Source of the DNA: Chloroflexota bacterium
GTDB lineage: Bacteria; Chloroflexota; Anaerolineae; Aggregatilineales; Phototrophicaceae
NCBI GenBank assembly: GCA_011523545.1
Contig: WTGN01000022.1
Location: 1-64,000, forward strand
Length of the DNA: 64,000 nt
Direction of reading: 5' to 3'
The notes below the pieces were generated by a model. It was not told where the DNA came from, made no database searches, and worked only from the letters and a program-made list of their open reading frames with translations. The translations under genes were made by a program, and so were the position numbers. This document shows, piece by piece, positions 35,695 to 45,952 of the stretch. Within the stretch, counting starts at the first letter, position 1. Each line of letters starts with the position of its first letter.

Positions 35695-35744
35695 TAGGCG
35701 CGTCATCACGCGGGCCGCACTCTTGACTAAAGGGTTGACCGTTC

Positions 35745-36743
35745 ATGGTCCGATACATCATCAATCGCCTCTTGTCATCCATCTTGATTCTGATCGTCAT
35801 CACGATTGTGGCGTTTACGATTATTCAAATTCCGCCGGGTGATTTCGCCGAGGTTTATAAGGCGGAGTTGGTCGCCTTGGGCGGGACGTCTGAAGAACAG
35901 GCGGAAGAAGCGGCCAACCGGCTACGGGACAAATACGGATTGCTGGATCCGATTCCGATTCAGTATATCAAGTGGATGGGCGCCATCGTCTTGCGCGGCG
36001 ATTTTGGCTGGTCGTTCTCGCAGCGCGTCGATGTCAGCGATTTGCTGGCTCAGCGTCTGCCGCGCACGCTTTGGATCGCCTTATCGGCGCATGCCATTTC
36101 ATCGCTTGTCGGTATCATTCTGGGCATTTACGTCGCCAATCGGCAATACAGCTTCGCCGACAACACGGCGGCGGCATTCGCGTTTTTCGCGACGTCTTTC
36201 CCACGATTTTCGATTGCGCTGATCATCATGTACTTCCTGGCATTTGGCTTGGGTTGGGAGCACGTCAGCGCCATGCATTCGCCGGAGTTTCGCTATGCGC
36301 CCTGGTCGATCGAGAAGGCGATCGACTTGCTTAAGCATGTTGGTCCGGTGATATTGATCGCAGGCTTGGGCGGCGTGGCGCGTAATCTGCGCGTGATGCG
36401 GGGCAATTTGCTGGATGTGCTCAACCAGCAGTATGTGACGACGGCCCGTTCAAAGGGCTTGGACGAAGGGCGCGTGTTGAACCGGCATGCGGTGCCGAAT
36501 GCGCTGCATCCCATCATCGCCTACCAGGGCACGGTGCTGCCGTATATGCTGCAGGGCGAGTTGGAAGCGGCCATCGTATTCGGCCTGCCGACCATCGCGC
36601 CGATGTTCGCCGAAGCGCTGCTGAAGCAGGATGTCTTTTTGTCGGGCAGCATTATGCTGCTCTATGGCATGCTATTGATCGCGGGCAACTTCATCGCTGA
36701 TATGATGCTGGCCGTGCTTGACCCGCGGATTTCGTACAGTTAG
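35745..36743 (+). CDS. Opp/Dpp-type ABC permease (DppB-like)
   Basis: A 332-residue inner-membrane permease. N-terminal MVRYIINRLLSSILILIVIT is the classic DppB start; the EAA-type loop reads TTARSKGLDEGRVLNRHAVPNAL. The C-terminal part ends with a helix and LAVLDPRISYS. It works with the adjacent DppC-like permease, binding protein and two ATPases to import oligomers. AAAGGG lies about 11 bases before the ATG. Confidence 0.93.
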   Translation: MVRYIINRLLSSILILIVITIVAFTIIQIPPGDFAEVYKAELVALGGTSEEQAEEAANRLRDKYGLLDPIPIQYIKWMGAIVLRGDFGWSFSQRVDVSDLLAQRLPRTLWIALSAHAISSLVGIILGIYVANRQYSFADNTAAAFAFFATSFPRFSIALIIMYFLAFGLGWEHVSAMHSPEFRYAPWSIEKAIDLLKHVGPVILIAGLGGVARNLRVMRGNLLDVLNQQYVTTARSKGLDEGRVLNRHAVPNALHPIIAYQGTVLPYMLQGELEAAIVFGLPTIAPMFAEALLKQDVFLSGSIMLLYGMLLIAGNFIADMMLAVLDPRISYS

Positions 36744-36761
36744 CGGCAGGACAGGATTTAA

Positions 36762-37895
36762 GTGCTAGACGTTTACGAGGACGCACAGCTGGCTGAGGAA
36801 GAGTCAGAAGAAAGCAGCGACTCTTATTCGCAGTTGGTCTGGCAGCGCTTCAGCCGCAGCAAAGCCGCGATCGTTGGCGGTCTGATGATCGTGATGTTGG
36901 TGGTGCTGGCGGTGTTTCCCGAGTTTTTCTCGCCTTATAACCTATACGCGACTGCCCTGGGCGATTCTTATACGCCGCCGACGCAGATCCGCTTTGTTGA
37001 CCTGGATGGCAACGTCAGTTTGCGCCCCTTTGTGTATAAGCAGGAATTGGAGATCGACCCGGTTACTTATCAGGCGCGGCCCAAGATTGACCCGGATAAC
37101 CGCTATAATGTGCAGTTTTTCGTTCGCAGTTGGGAATACAAATTGTTTGGCCTGATCACAACTGATTTGCATTTGTTCGGGCTGGATACCGATGAAGTGC
37201 GCTTGCACCTGCTGGGGACGGACCGCTTCGGGCGCGACCTTTGGGGGCGGATCTGCCTGGCTGGGCGCGTGTCATTGTCGCTGAGCATCCTGGCAGCGGT
37301 GATCGCAATCGTAATCGGCTCGTCGGTCGGCGTGATCTCGGGCTACTACGGCGGCGCGATCGACAATGTTATTCAGCGGCTGGTGGAAGTCGTCATGTCC
37401 TTCCCGGAATTGCCTTTGTGGATGGCGCTGGCGGCGGTGATCCCGACGACCTGGTCGGGCGAACAGAAGTTCCTCGTCATGGCTTTCATCTTCCCCTTCT
37501 TGCGCTGGGCGGTGCTGGCGCGCGAAGTGCGCGGCAAAGTGCTTTCGCTGCGTGAAACCGACTTCATCCTGGCGGCGAAGGAACAAGGCGCTGGCGACAT
37601 TAGGATTATCTTCAAGCACCTGTATCCCAATGTGCTCAGCCATGTGATCGTCATCTTGACCCTGATGATCCCCGATATCATATTGGCGGAGGCTTTTCTG
37701 AGTTTTCTGGGCATCGGCATAAACGAACCGTTGACGAGTTGGGGCTTCTTGATGAAGAGCGCGCAAAGCCTGGAGACGCTCGGGCAGAACACCTGGATAC
37801 TGACGCCGGTCATCTTCATCGTTGTGGCTGTGCTCGGTCTGAATTTTCTGGGCGATGGCTTGCGCGACGCGGCCGACCCCTATTCGAATCTGTGA
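36762..37895 (+). CDS. Opp/Dpp-type ABC permease (DppC-like)
   Basis: A 377-residue permease starting with GTG at 36762, 18 bases after dppB. It is longer than usual DppC because about 100 residues ([20 protein letters not shown] onward) lie between helix 1 and the [15 protein letters not shown] motif; the second DppC-like protein of the window has the same insertion, so it is a subfamily feature. EAA-type loop [22 protein letters not shown]-terminus [12 protein letters not shown]. Confidence 0.92.
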   Translation: MLDVYEDAQLAEEESEESSDSYSQLVWQRFSRSKAAIVGGLMIVMLVVLAVFPEFFSPYNLYATALGDSYTPPTQIRFVDLDGNVSLRPFVYKQELEIDPVTYQARPKIDPDNRYNVQFFVRSWEYKLFGLITTDLHLFGLDTDEVRLHLLGTDRFGRDLWGRICLAGRVSLSLSILAAVIAIVIGSSVGVISGYYGGAIDNVIQRLVEVVMSFPELPLWMALAAVIPTTWSGEQKFLVMAFIFPFLRWAVLAREVRGKVLSLRETDFILAAKEQGAGDIRIIFKHLYPNVLSHVIVILTLMIPDIILAEAFLSFLGIGINEPLTSWGFLMKSAQSLETLGQNTWILTPVIFIVVAVLGLNFLGDGLRDAADPYSNL

Positions 37896-37911
37896 GCCGA
37901 GACGCTTGGAC

Positions 37912-39042
37912 ATGGCTGAAAACGGCAAGCGCGACATTATCCTCAAGGTTAACGACCTGAAGATGCACTTTCCTTTGCGGCAGGGCCTCTTGCAGCGGCA
38001 TGTTGGCACGATCAAAGCGGTTGACGGCGTCAGCTTTGAACTGGGCGAGCGGGAAGTGATGGGGCTGGTCGGCGAGAGCGGCTGCGGCAAGACGACCGTC
38101 GGGCGCGCGCTTTTGCGCCTCTATGACCCGACCGATGGCGAGGTGCTCTTCCACCGGGCTGACGGCAGCTGGGTGGATGTGGCCAAGATCAGCCGCAAGG
38201 AGATGAAGGACCTGCGCAAGGAGATGCGCATGATCTTTCAGGATCCCTTCAGTTCGCTGAATCCGCGCCTGACTGTGCGCGATATCATTGCCGAGCCGCT
38301 GGTCATCCATGGCGCCGCCTCCGGCGACGAGATCACGGCGCGCGTGGCCGAATTGATGGAAGCGGTGGGTTTGAAGCCGGCCTATATGGGCCGCTACCCA
38401 CATGAGTTTTCCGGCGGGCAGCGGCAGCGCATCGGCGTGGCGCGCACGCTGGCGCTGAATCCACGGCTGATCGTGGCGGATGAGCCGGTGTCGGCCCTGG
38501 ATGTCTCGGTGCAGGCGCAGGTGTTAAACCTCTTGCAATCGCTGAAAGATGAGCTGCGGCTGACATTCATTTTTATCTCGCACGATCTGTCGGTGGTGGA
38601 GCATATCTGCGACCGGATCGCGGTCATGTACGTCGGCAAGCTGGTTGAATTGGCGCCGACGGCGGAGCTGCTGCGCAATCCCCGGCATCCCTATACCGAA
38701 GCGCTGGTATCGGCGGTGCCGCCGGCGGACCCGCTGATGAAGATGGAGCGCGTCATCCTGGAGGGCGATGTGCCGAGCCCGGCCAATCCTCCACCGGGTT
38801 GCGTCTTCCATCCGCGCTGCCGTTTCGCCCAGGATATCTGCCGCGAGCAGGAACCGCCGCTGGCGCAGATTGGGCCGGGGCACAGCGCGCGCTGCCACTT
38901 CGCCGATGAGTTGGAATTGCAGGGAGTGAGCGATGTCCTTGTCAACCCCCCCAAAATCTCCCCCGACGAGTCAGGGGGGAGGGCCAACCCCCCCTATATC
39001 CCCCCCGACGAGTCAGGGGGGACTACAAAGCCCTGCTGTTGA
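37912..39042 (+). CDS. Opp/Dpp-type ABC transporter ATPase (OppF-like) with repeat-derived tail
   Basis: A 376-residue OppF-type ATPase. Walker [11 protein letters not shown]-loop [12 protein letters not shown], signature [14 protein letters not shown], Walker [13 protein letters not shown], switch His in ISHD, and the cysteine tail [18 protein letters not shown] at 37912. After the normal family end the protein continues for about 35 residues as two 14-residue copies, [14 protein letters not shown] and [14 protein letters not shown], encoded by a C/G-rich hairpin repeat, and overlaps the next gene by 110 bases. The tail is probably neutral. Confidence 0.92.
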   Translation: MAENGKRDIILKVNDLKMHFPLRQGLLQRHVGTIKAVDGVSFELGEREVMGLVGESGCGKTTVGRALLRLYDPTDGEVLFHRADGSWVDVAKISRKEMKDLRKEMRMIFQDPFSSLNPRLTVRDIIAEPLVIHGAASGDEITARVAELMEAVGLKPAYMGRYPHEFSGGQRQRIGVARTLALNPRLIVADEPVSALDVSVQAQVLNLLQSLKDELRLTFIFISHDLSVVEHICDRIAVMYVGKLVELAPTAELLRNPRHPYTEALVSAVPPADPLMKMERVILEGDVPSPANPPPGCVFHPRCRFAQDICREQEPPLAQIGPGHSARCHFADELELQGVSDVLVNPPKISPDESGGRANPPYIPPDESGGTTKPCC

Positions 39043-39415
39043 GCAAGGTAGAATCTTTGCTGTATTGGCCTATCTATTGCCGCTGCTTGGCGGACTTGCC
39101 GGTCTGGCGGCTGACGGGAAGAATAATCTGACGCGGTTTCACGCCCAGCAGAGTATCGCGGCGGTGTTGGCGCTGGTTCTGAGTTTCCTGGCATGGGCGG
39201 CGCTTGGTTATGTTGTGGCGCTAATACCGATTGCCGGGCCGATTGTGGCGATCGCCCTCTTTTCGCTGGTCGTCGCGACGGCTTTCTTCCTGGCTGTGAA
39301 TTGGGTCATCAGCCTGCTGAGCGCGCTGCGGGGCGAAGAGCGCACGATTCCATTGGCCAATCGCATCGTCAGGCGCTTGTTTGGCGAAACGCCGGCCGCC
39401 AAGCCGAGCGCATAG
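38933..39415 (+). CDS. DUF4870 (Tic20-like) small membrane protein
   Basis: A 160-residue protein. The last about 115 residues match DUF4870: [39 protein letters not shown], and further hydrophobic segments around [20 protein letters not shown], giving three to four membrane helices. The first about 33 residues ([26 protein letters not shown]) are translated from the same hairpin repeat that encodes the OppF tail, in a different frame. Function unknown. A downstream start cannot be excluded, since [10 protein letters not shown] follows the repeat directly. Confidence 0.8.
   Translation: MSLSTPPKSPPTSQGGGPTPPISPPTSQGGLQSPAVEQGRIFAVLAYLLPLLGGLAGLAADGKNNLTRFHAQQSIAAVLALVLSFLAWAALGYVVALIPIAGPIVAIALFSLVVATAFFLAVNWVISLLSALRGEERTIPLANRIVRRLFGETPAAKPSA
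38943..39023. repeat. tandem 42-base hairpin repeat inside two overlapping genes
   Basis: Two units start CAACCCCCCC at 38943 and 38985; each contains CCCCCGACGAGTCAGGGGGG. The 42-base period is a multiple of three, so both frames stay open and give repeated 14-residue peptides. Confidence 0.85.
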
Positions 39416-39430
39416 CGGAGCCTGGCGTTC

Positions 39431-40084
39431 ATGCTGCTGCGGCAATTGCGCGAGGAAATCTGTCGGCTTCATGCTGAGTTGCCCAAGAACAATCTGGTGG
39501 CCTGGACGAGCGGCAACATCAGCGCGCGTGATCCGGCGTCCGGCCTGGTGGCGATCAAGCCGAGCGGCCTGCGCTTTGAAGAGCTGACGCCGGCCAGCAT
39601 GGTTGTCACCGACTTGGCGGGGCAGCCCGTCGACGGCGAGTTGGCGCCCTCCTCTGATACCGCCTCGCACTGCTATATTTATCGTCAGATGCCCTCCATA
39701 AACGGCGTGGTTCATACACATTCACGTTACGCGACCGCCTTTGCTGTGGTCGGCGAGTCGATCCCCTGCGTGACGACAGCGATGGCGGATGAATTCGGCG
39801 GGGAGATCCCCTGCGCTGGCTTTGGTCTGATCGGGGGCGAGGAGATCGGCGCGCTGGTGGTGGAGGCGCTGCGCGGCCATCGCAGTCCGGCGGCGCTGTT
39901 GCGCAATCACGGCGTTTTCGCCATCGGGGAGAGCGCGGCGGCGGCGGTGAAGGCGGCGGTGATGACGGAGGACAATGCGGCGATCGTCTGGACGGCGCGT
40001 CAATTGGGCGAACTGATCCCGATTGCGAAAGAGGATATAGATCGCTTGTATGAACGGTATCAGAACGTGTATGGCCAGCGCTAA
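39431..40084 (+). CDS. araD: L-ribulose-5-phosphate 4-epimerase / class II aldolase
   Basis: A 217-residue class II aldolase-fold enzyme, best matching AraD, which converts L-ribulose-5-phosphate to D-xylulose-5-phosphate. Key features: SGNISARDP, KPSG, LAPSSDTASH (Asp76), and the zinc motif VHTHSRYATAF with His95 and His97; a third zinc His is expected in the RNHGVFAIG region. It is followed by arabinose isomerase, which supports the assignment over fuculose-phosphate aldolase. GGAG lies about ten bases before the ATG. Confidence 0.87.
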   Translation: MLLRQLREEICRLHAELPKNNLVAWTSGNISARDPASGLVAIKPSGLRFEELTPASMVVTDLAGQPVDGELAPSSDTASHCYIYRQMPSINGVVHTHSRYATAFAVVGESIPCVTTAMADEFGGEIPCAGFGLIGGEEIGALVVEALRGHRSPAALLRNHGVFAIGESAAAAVKAAVMTEDNAAIVWTARQLGELIPIAKEDIDRLYERYQNVYGQR

Positions 40085-40128
40085 CCCCTTCCCCCGACCC
40101 CTTCCCCAGCAAGCTAAGGAAGGGGAGA
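40084..40128. repeat. family B hairpin repeat
   Basis: CCCCTTCCCCAGCAAGCTAA then GGAAGGGGAG between araD and araA. Confidence 0.7.
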
Positions 40129-40216
40129 CTACTGAACGGGATGGTCTTCGCATGAATTCCCTGAGTTTTCTGAGGGCTGAGAGACCGAACGCGGTCGAGC
40201 AAAAGGAAAATGAGAA

Positions 40217-41713
40217 ATGGCACTGAGTGATTATCAAATCTGGTTTTTGACCGGCAGCCAGCACTTGTATGGGCCGGAAGCGATTGAGCAGGTGGGGCGG
40301 CATTCGCGTGAGATTGCGGCCTTTCTAAACGACGTTGGGGCGATACCGGTTCAGGTTGTATTCCGGCCTCCGTTGACGACAGCGGAAGCGATCGCCGGCA
40401 TCTGCAGCGAAGCGAACAACGACGAACGCTGCATCGGCGCAGTCGCCTGGATGCACACATTTTCGCCGGCGAAGAACTGGATCGCCGGGCTGGCGGCGCT
40501 GGATAAGCCGCTGCTGCATCTGCACACGCAATACAACCGCGACATTCCCTGGTCCGAGATTGATATGGATTTCATGAATTTGAACCAGGCGGCCCATGGC
40601 GACCGCGAGTTCGGCTTCATCATGAGTCGGCTGCGGCTGCGGCGCAAGGTGGTCGTCGGGCATTGGCGCGATGAACGCCTGCAAGATCAGGTGGGCGTAT
40701 GGGCGCGGGCGGCGGCTGGCTGGCATGAGACGCGGCGCGTCAAGGTGGCGCGCTTTGGTGACAACATGCGCTCGGTGGCGGTCACCGAAGGCGACAAGGT
40801 GGCGGCGCAGGCGCAATTCGGTTATTCCGTCAATGGCTATGGCCTTGGTGATCTGGTCGCCGTGGTGAACCAGGTGAGCGATGGCGAGATTGACGCGCTT
40901 GTTGCGGAATACGAGCAGACTTATCGCATGGCGGCCGATCTGCGCGCGGGCGGGGCGCGCCATGCGTCAATCCGCGAGGCGGCGCGGATAGAGATTGGCC
41001 TGGCGTCTTTTCTGAGCGATGGCGGCTTCACCGCTTTCACGACGAGTTTTGAAGATTTGCATGGCTTGGCGCAGCTGCCGGGCTTGGCGGTGCAGCGCTT
41101 GATGGAAGCCGGTTATGGCTTCGGGGCCGAAGGCGACTGGAAGACGGCGGCGCTGCTGCGCTCTTTGAAGGTGATGGCGGAAGGGTTGGACGGCGGCGCC
41201 TCGTTCATGGAGGATTACACTTATCATTTTCAGCCGGGGAATATGGCGGTGTTGGGCGCGCACATGCTGGAGATTTGCCCGAGCATCGCGGCGGAGCAAC
41301 CGAGCCTGGAAGTGCATGCGCTGGGCATCGGCGGCAAGGCGGATCCGGCGCGGCTGGTCTTCAATACCGGGGCGGGCGTGGCCTTGAACGCATCGCTGAT
41401 CGACCTGGGCGATCGTTTTCGCATGATCGTGAACACGGTTGAGGTGATTGAGCCGGAAGCGCCGCTGCCGAAGCTGCCGGTGGCGCGGGCTTTGTGGCGA
41501 CCCCATCCCAATTTGGCGGTGGGCGCGGCCGCTTGGATCTACGCCGGCGGCGCCCATCACACCGTATTCAGCCAGGCCCTGCGGCCGGAGCATATCTATG
41601 ACTTCAGCGAGATGGCGGGCGTGGAGCACGTGCAGATCGACCAAAGGACTGAATTGCGCGCTTTCAAGAATGAGCTGCGCTGGAATGATTTGGCGTATAA
41701 GTTGGGTGGGTAG
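40217..41713 (+). CDS. araA: L-arabinose isomerase
   Basis: A 498-residue enzyme converting L-arabinose to L-ribulose with Mn2+. The N-terminus [19 protein letters not shown] is diagnostic. Metal and catalytic residues match the E. coli set: Glu305 (GFGAEGDWK), Glu332 (FMEDYTYHF), His349 ([11 protein letters not shown]) and a C-terminal His in [12 protein letters not shown]. Length is standard. AraD is 132 bases upstream. AraB (ribulokinase) is not in the window, so phosphorylation must be supplied from elsewhere. Confidence 0.96.
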   Translation: MALSDYQIWFLTGSQHLYGPEAIEQVGRHSREIAAFLNDVGAIPVQVVFRPPLTTAEAIAGICSEANNDERCIGAVAWMHTFSPAKNWIAGLAALDKPLLHLHTQYNRDIPWSEIDMDFMNLNQAAHGDREFGFIMSRLRLRRKVVVGHWRDERLQDQVGVWARAAAGWHETRRVKVARFGDNMRSVAVTEGDKVAAQAQFGYSVNGYGLGDLVAVVNQVSDGEIDALVAEYEQTYRMAADLRAGGARHASIREAARIEIGLASFLSDGGFTAFTTSFEDLHGLAQLPGLAVQRLMEAGYGFGAEGDWKTAALLRSLKVMAEGLDGGASFMEDYTYHFQPGNMAVLGAHMLEICPSIAAEQPSLEVHALGIGGKADPARLVFNTGAGVALNASLIDLGDRFRMIVNTVEVIEPEAPLPKLPVARALWRPHPNLAVGAAAWIYAGGAHHTVFSQALRPEHIYDFSEMAGVEHVQIDQRTELRAFKNELRWNDLAYKLGG

Positions 41714-41925
41714 AGTCAATTTGCCCTTCGTCTGAGGGCGAGCCACCGGTTCGCCCGTACACAACGGATTTTGGCGGGCGGCCAAGTAATCCCACCCCCG
41801 GCCCCCTCGCGCCATCTTTATGGCGGGCATCCGAAGCATCCGGGAGGACGAGACAAGTCTCGCCCCTACGGATTGCGCTAGGGCGGGCATGGGCGGGACA
41901 ATTCTCGCCCCTACAATTTTAGCTT
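41714..41925. repeat. family A and B repeats after araA
   Basis: Family A-like arms at 41727-41760, family B at 41791-41855 with the nested palindrome CGCCATCTTTATGGCG, and further family A copies to 41925 (GACAAGTCTCGCCCCTACGG; GACAATTCTCGCCCCTACA). The 41714-42072 gap holds no gene. Confidence 0.7.
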
Positions 41926-41973
41926 GCGGGCGGCGTGTCAGTCTGCGGCGACAGTTTTCGCTGGCGGAGATAC

Positions 41974-42003
41974 TTGTCAAGTGCGCCTCATTTAAGATAC
42001 AGT
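41974..42003 (+). promoter_or_regulatory. putative promoter of the APC-Usp gene
   Basis: TTGTCA (41974-41979), 18-base spacer, TACAGT (41998-42003), 70 bases before the ATG at 42073. Confidence 0.4.
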
Positions 42004-42072
42004 GATATTTGTATGCCGCTGACTCGGGCGGCCAATGCAATACGATTCACTCTGTCCGTTTGGTGAGGAAAT

Positions 42073-44700
42073 ATGAATATGGCGTCATCGACTGAAGCAT
42101 CGCAGCACGTCGGTTTGGTGCGCAATCTCGGCTTGTTTGACATCACGATGATCGGCGTCGGGGCGATGATCGGCGCTGGCATCTTCGTCTTGACGGGCAT
42201 CGCGGCGGGCACGGCGGGTCCGGCGCTGATATTGGCTTTTGCCATGAACGGCGTCATCACCGTGTTGACGGCCATGGTCTATGCCGAGTTGGGCTCGGCG
42301 ATTCCCGAAGCCGGCGGCGGATACCTCTGGGTGAAAGAGGGCTTGCCGGGGCCAAACGGCTTCCTGGCGGGCTGGATGAGCTGGTTCGCGCACGCGGTCG
42401 CTGGCAGCTTGTACGGCGTCGGTTTCGGCGGTTTCATCTATGAGCTGCTGCGGATATTGTTTCTCGACCCGGCGGCGCACCATGACGAGCACATCGGCGT
42501 CTTTTTGTCGGGGCCGCTGGTCTTGCCTTTCGGGATTACGCTGACCGAAGCCGAGTTGGTGCAGAAGGTCTTCGCCGTCCTTATCATTCTGCTCTTCCTG
42601 TATATCAATTACAAAGGCACATCGGAGACGGGCACGGTCGGCAACATTGTGACGGTGCTGAAAGTTGTCATCATCATGATCTTCATCATCAGCGGCTTGT
42701 TTGTGGTATTCGGCGAGCCGGCCCGTTTCGAGAACTTCCAGCCATTTGCGCCCAACGACATCATCGGCATCGTAAGCGCGATGGGCTTGACCTTCATCGC
42801 CTTCGAGGGTTACGAGATCATCGTGCAGGCGGGCGAAGAGGTGAAAAATCCGCGCAAGAACATCCCGCGGGCGGTATTCCTCTCGCTGGCGATTGTGGTG
42901 CCGATTTATATGCTGGTGGCATTTGTCATCATCGGGGCGGTCGATCCACCGGAAGGGGTGTTCATATACGACTGGCTGGGCGATCTCGGCGAGATCGGCA
43001 TTGCGCGCGCGGCGGCGCAATTCATGCCGCTGGGCACGGTGCTGATCATGATTGGCGGCTTGCTGTCGACGATGAGCGCTTTGAACGCGACCACCTTTTC
43101 TTCAACGCGGGTCTCATTTGCGATGGGGCGGGATCGTGCGCTGCCGGACAGCTTCTCGAGCGTCAGCGGGGTGACGCGCACGCCGCATGTGGCTTTGGGC
43201 TGGTCAGGCGTTTTGATCCTCTTTGTCGCCTTGACGCTGCCGATAAAGGATGTGGCGGCATCAGCCGATATCATGTTCATTCTGTTGTTTTTGCAGGTGA
43301 ACCTGGCGGTGATAACGATCCGCAGCAAGTATGGCAAGGATTTGAAGTACGGGTTCCTGCTGCCGTTCTTCCCGATTTTGCCGATGATCGCGATTGGCAT
43401 GCAGTTCCTCTTGGTGCTGTCGCTCTTTGAAGTGTCGCATTTCGCCTGGATATACGCGGCGGTCTGGATTGGCGGCGGCGTCTTGATCTATTACCTTTAT
43501 GCGCGGCCGCGGCAGGAACGGGCGCACCGTACGCCGGTGGTGCAGCAGACTGAGTTGATGACGCCGACGCTGGACGCGCCCTACCGCGTCTTGGTGCCGG
43601 TGGCCAATCCTGATTCGCTGTCCACCTTGCTGCCGCCGGCGGTCAATATCGCCAAGACCCACAGCGGCAAGGTGACGCTCTTGCATATTGTGACAGTGCC
43701 GTCGCCGACGCCCTTGTCTTCGGGTTATCGCTATTTGGAGGCGAGCGACGCCTTGCAAGAGCAAGCCATATCGATGGTGCGCGATGAAGACGTGGCGGTG
43801 GAATACATCGTGCGGGTGGCGCGGCGGGTCGGCCCGGCCATCATCGATACCGCGCAGGAGCAGCGCGCCGACCTCGTGGTCATCGGCTGGCAGGGCGTAA
43901 AGGATCAGCAAGGCGCGACCCTAGGCCAGAACATCGACGAGGTCTTGAGCGAGGTCAACTGCGATGTCTTGATGCTGCAGCCGGGCGATACGGCGGCGGC
44001 GAAGCGCATCCTGCTGCCAGTGGCGGAGCCTTGGCAAGTGGGCTTTTCGCTGCGGCTGATACAGCCCCTGTCGGCGGTGGATCTGGAGATAGATTTGCTG
44101 CACGTCTTCTCGGTCGATACGCCGCAAGCGGAGCGCGAACGCATGACCCGGTCGCTGCAGCGAGAGATTGATGAACTGAAGTTGACCGACAGCGAGGTCA
44201 ATCTGACAACCGAGATCGCGCGGGATCGCATCGATGCGATTGTGGCGGCGGCGCAGGATTATGATTATGTCGCCCTGGGCGAAACGCGCGACCCGGGTTA
44301 TCAGCAGCGCCTCTTCGGAAACACACCTTTCACAATCGCCGACCGGACGCGCACGCCGGTGGTGTTGCTGCATCGGCAGACGAGCGCAGTGGACTTCGGG
44401 TTGAAACGCATGGCGAGCTGGGTCGGCGGCGGTTATGCCGATGTCGATCCCGAATCGCGGGAGCGCCTTGAGGAGCAGGGTTATATCGTAGATGGCGAAT
44501 CGACCGCGAATGGCGGGACGCTGAAATCCTCAGTCAAGCAGCCGGTCATCTTGCTCATCGGCGTCTTGACGGTGGCGGCGGCAGTCATGATGTTCGCCGG
44601 CAATGGCGAAACCTTGACCTGGATCGGCGCGCTGATTTATTTCGGCGCGCTGCTGATGTTCACCGTGGTGTCGGTGCGGGCGGCGCGGGCGCCTTCGTAA
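42073..44700 (+). CDS. APC-family amino acid permease fused to two universal stress domains
   Basis: An 875-residue membrane protein. Residues 1 to about 480 are an amino acid-polyamine-organocation permease: LGLFDITMIGVGAMIGAGIF, YAELGSAIPEAGGGYLWV, and about 12 hydrophobic segments. About 503-640 and 643-770 are tandem Usp domains (YRVLVPVANPDSLSTLLPP; KRILLPVAEPWQVGFSLR), and about 820-870 adds two more membrane segments. Cytosolic Usp domains probably gate transport by binding nucleotide (inference). Single-domain APC proteins are about 450-500 residues. GAGGAA precedes the ATG. Substrate unknown; it is monocistronic. Confidence 0.9.
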   Translation: MNMASSTEASQHVGLVRNLGLFDITMIGVGAMIGAGIFVLTGIAAGTAGPALILAFAMNGVITVLTAMVYAELGSAIPEAGGGYLWVKEGLPGPNGFLAGWMSWFAHAVAGSLYGVGFGGFIYELLRILFLDPAAHHDEHIGVFLSGPLVLPFGITLTEAELVQKVFAVLIILLFLYINYKGTSETGTVGNIVTVLKVVIIMIFIISGLFVVFGEPARFENFQPFAPNDIIGIVSAMGLTFIAFEGYEIIVQAGEEVKNPRKNIPRAVFLSLAIVVPIYMLVAFVIIGAVDPPEGVFIYDWLGDLGEIGIARAAAQFMPLGTVLIMIGGLLSTMSALNATTFSSTRVSFAMGRDRALPDSFSSVSGVTRTPHVALGWSGVLILFVALTLPIKDVAASADIMFILLFLQVNLAVITIRSKYGKDLKYGFLLPFFPILPMIAIGMQFLLVLSLFEVSHFAWIYAAVWIGGGVLIYYLYARPRQERAHRTPVVQQTELMTPTLDAPYRVLVPVANPDSLSTLLPPAVNIAKTHSGKVTLLHIVTVPSPTPLSSGYRYLEASDALQEQAISMVRDEDVAVEYIVRVARRVGPAIIDTAQEQRADLVVIGWQGVKDQQGATLGQNIDEVLSEVNCDVLMLQPGDTAAAKRILLPVAEPWQVGFSLRLIQPLSAVDLEIDLLHVFSVDTPQAERERMTRSLQREIDELKLTDSEVNLTTEIARDRIDAIVAAAQDYDYVALGETRDPGYQQRLFGNTPFTIADRTRTPVVLLHRQTSAVDFGLKRMASWVGGGYADVDPESRERLEEQGYIVDGESTANGGTLKSSVKQPVILLIGVLTVAAAVMMFAGNGETLTWIGALIYFGALLMFTVVSVRAARAPS

Positions 44701-44703
44701 GCT

Positions 44704-44830
44704 GGCGGGCGAGGGCGACCCAATGGCTCGCCCCTACAAATTTCGCTGTGGCGGGCGAGGGCAAGCCGGTGGCTCGCCCCTACAGTTTTCGCTGAGGCGG
44801 GCGTGGGCGACCCAATGGCTCGCCCCTACA
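44704..44830. repeat. three tandem family A repeats
   Basis: Three copies of about 40 bases (each ending in GGCTCGCCCCTACA) between the convergent permease and SnoaL genes. Confidence 0.8.
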
Positions 44831-44847
44831 AATTGCGCCTTGCTTTG

Positions 44848-45930
44848 CTACCACAGGCCGGAAGCGCCGGATTTGCGCTGCTCGATTTGCAGGCGCAGGC
44901 GCTCCATGAGGTCGACGCCCAGCTGGCGGCAGAGGTCGATCATGTCGATCGGCACCCAGTTTTCGATCAGGTATTCGCCCTCGCGCTTCCACCAGTCAAA
45001 GTCGCGCAAAGTGATGAGCTCCCCATTGGCCGGGATGCCGGCATATTCGCCATTGCTGTAGGAGAAGGCCGCGTCCCATATGCCGCCGCAAGCGTAGGCG
45101 CCTTCGCCGACGAAACCCATGTTGCGGCCGCCGCGCTCGACCGTAAGTTGGCGATCGCCGAAGCCGAAGAGCCAATTCCGTTGGTGAAAGTCTTCAAATT
45201 CTTCCAGCGTGAAGCAGCCGCCGATGCCGCTGGGGCCGTACCATTTCATATCGCGATGCCAGTATTTGTCCTGCTCCATGCGGCTCATGTCGCCACCGTC
45301 GCGGTCGCGCACGTAGCGCATCAAGCCCTTGCCCATAGCCTGGACCAGCTGCAGGCTCTTGCGTGATTCGAGCGGATCTTGCTCGGTCAGCAAGATGCCG
45401 TCTTTGGCGACCGGGCCCGGGATCTTGCCGCCATCGAAACCTGGCGACGGTGGCAGCACTTGGTAGCCGGCTTGTCGCATGACAGAAAGGATGTCGTACT
45501 GCACGAAGCTCTCGGCGATCTTGCCCTCGCGCATGACATAGAATTGTCCGAACCAGATGTTGGTTTTCTTACCTGAGGCCGGGATGTCGAGCCAGTCCTG
45601 GGCGAAGTGGCCGGTGAGGTAGCCGCAGGCGCTGACCCATTCGCTGCCCACATCGCCGGCCCATTCCGATTCGCCGCTTTCGATGCCGCCCATGAAGACG
45701 TAGGGTCGGATTTTGAGATCGGGGAAGGAATGGAAGAGCGGCAGCCAAAAGCCGGCAATGAGATTCTCTACGCCAACAATCTGATCGATGGGCGCGGAGC
45801 CGTTCCAATTGACGTCCTCGTGCACGGCGGCGCGGATGGCGGCGGGTACATTGTCGACGCCGACGTGGTTTAGCTTCTGCCAGTAATCCCAGACGATGTC
45901 TTTGTTGCGCTGATTTAAGAGATTTGACAT
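44848..45930 (-). CDS. tandem SnoaL-like (NTF2 fold) protein
   Basis: A 360-residue protein with two SnoaL-like halves. The first (about 20-180) has VHEDVNWNGSAPIDQIVGVE, FHSFPDLKIRPYVFMGGIES, GYLTGHFAQDW, IWFGQFYVMREGKIAESF; the second (about 200-345) repeats the pattern with KYWHRDMKWYGPSGIGG and FEDFHQRNWL. SnoaL-fold proteins are cyclases, isomerases or ligand-binding proteins; the reaction is unknown. It lies at the end of a leftward sugar ABC operon, about 150 bases after the MalG-like gene, separated by repeats. No signal peptide, so likely cytoplasmic. Confidence 0.83.
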   Translation of the reverse strand: MSNLLNQRNKDIVWDYWQKLNHVGVDNVPAAIRAAVHEDVNWNGSAPIDQIVGVENLIAGFWLPLFHSFPDLKIRPYVFMGGIESGESEWAGDVGSEWVSACGYLTGHFAQDWLDIPASGKKTNIWFGQFYVMREGKIAESFVQYDILSVMRQAGYQVLPPSPGFDGGKIPGPVAKDGILLTEQDPLESRKSLQLVQAMGKGLMRYVRDRDGGDMSRMEQDKYWHRDMKWYGPSGIGGCFTLEEFEDFHQRNWLFGFGDRQLTVERGGRNMGFVGEGAYACGGIWDAAFSYSNGEYAGIPANGELITLRDFDWWKREGEYLIENWVPIDMIDLCRQLGVDLMERLRLQIEQRKSGASGLW

Positions 45931-45952
45931 GGGGTAATCCTTCTTAGTCTTC

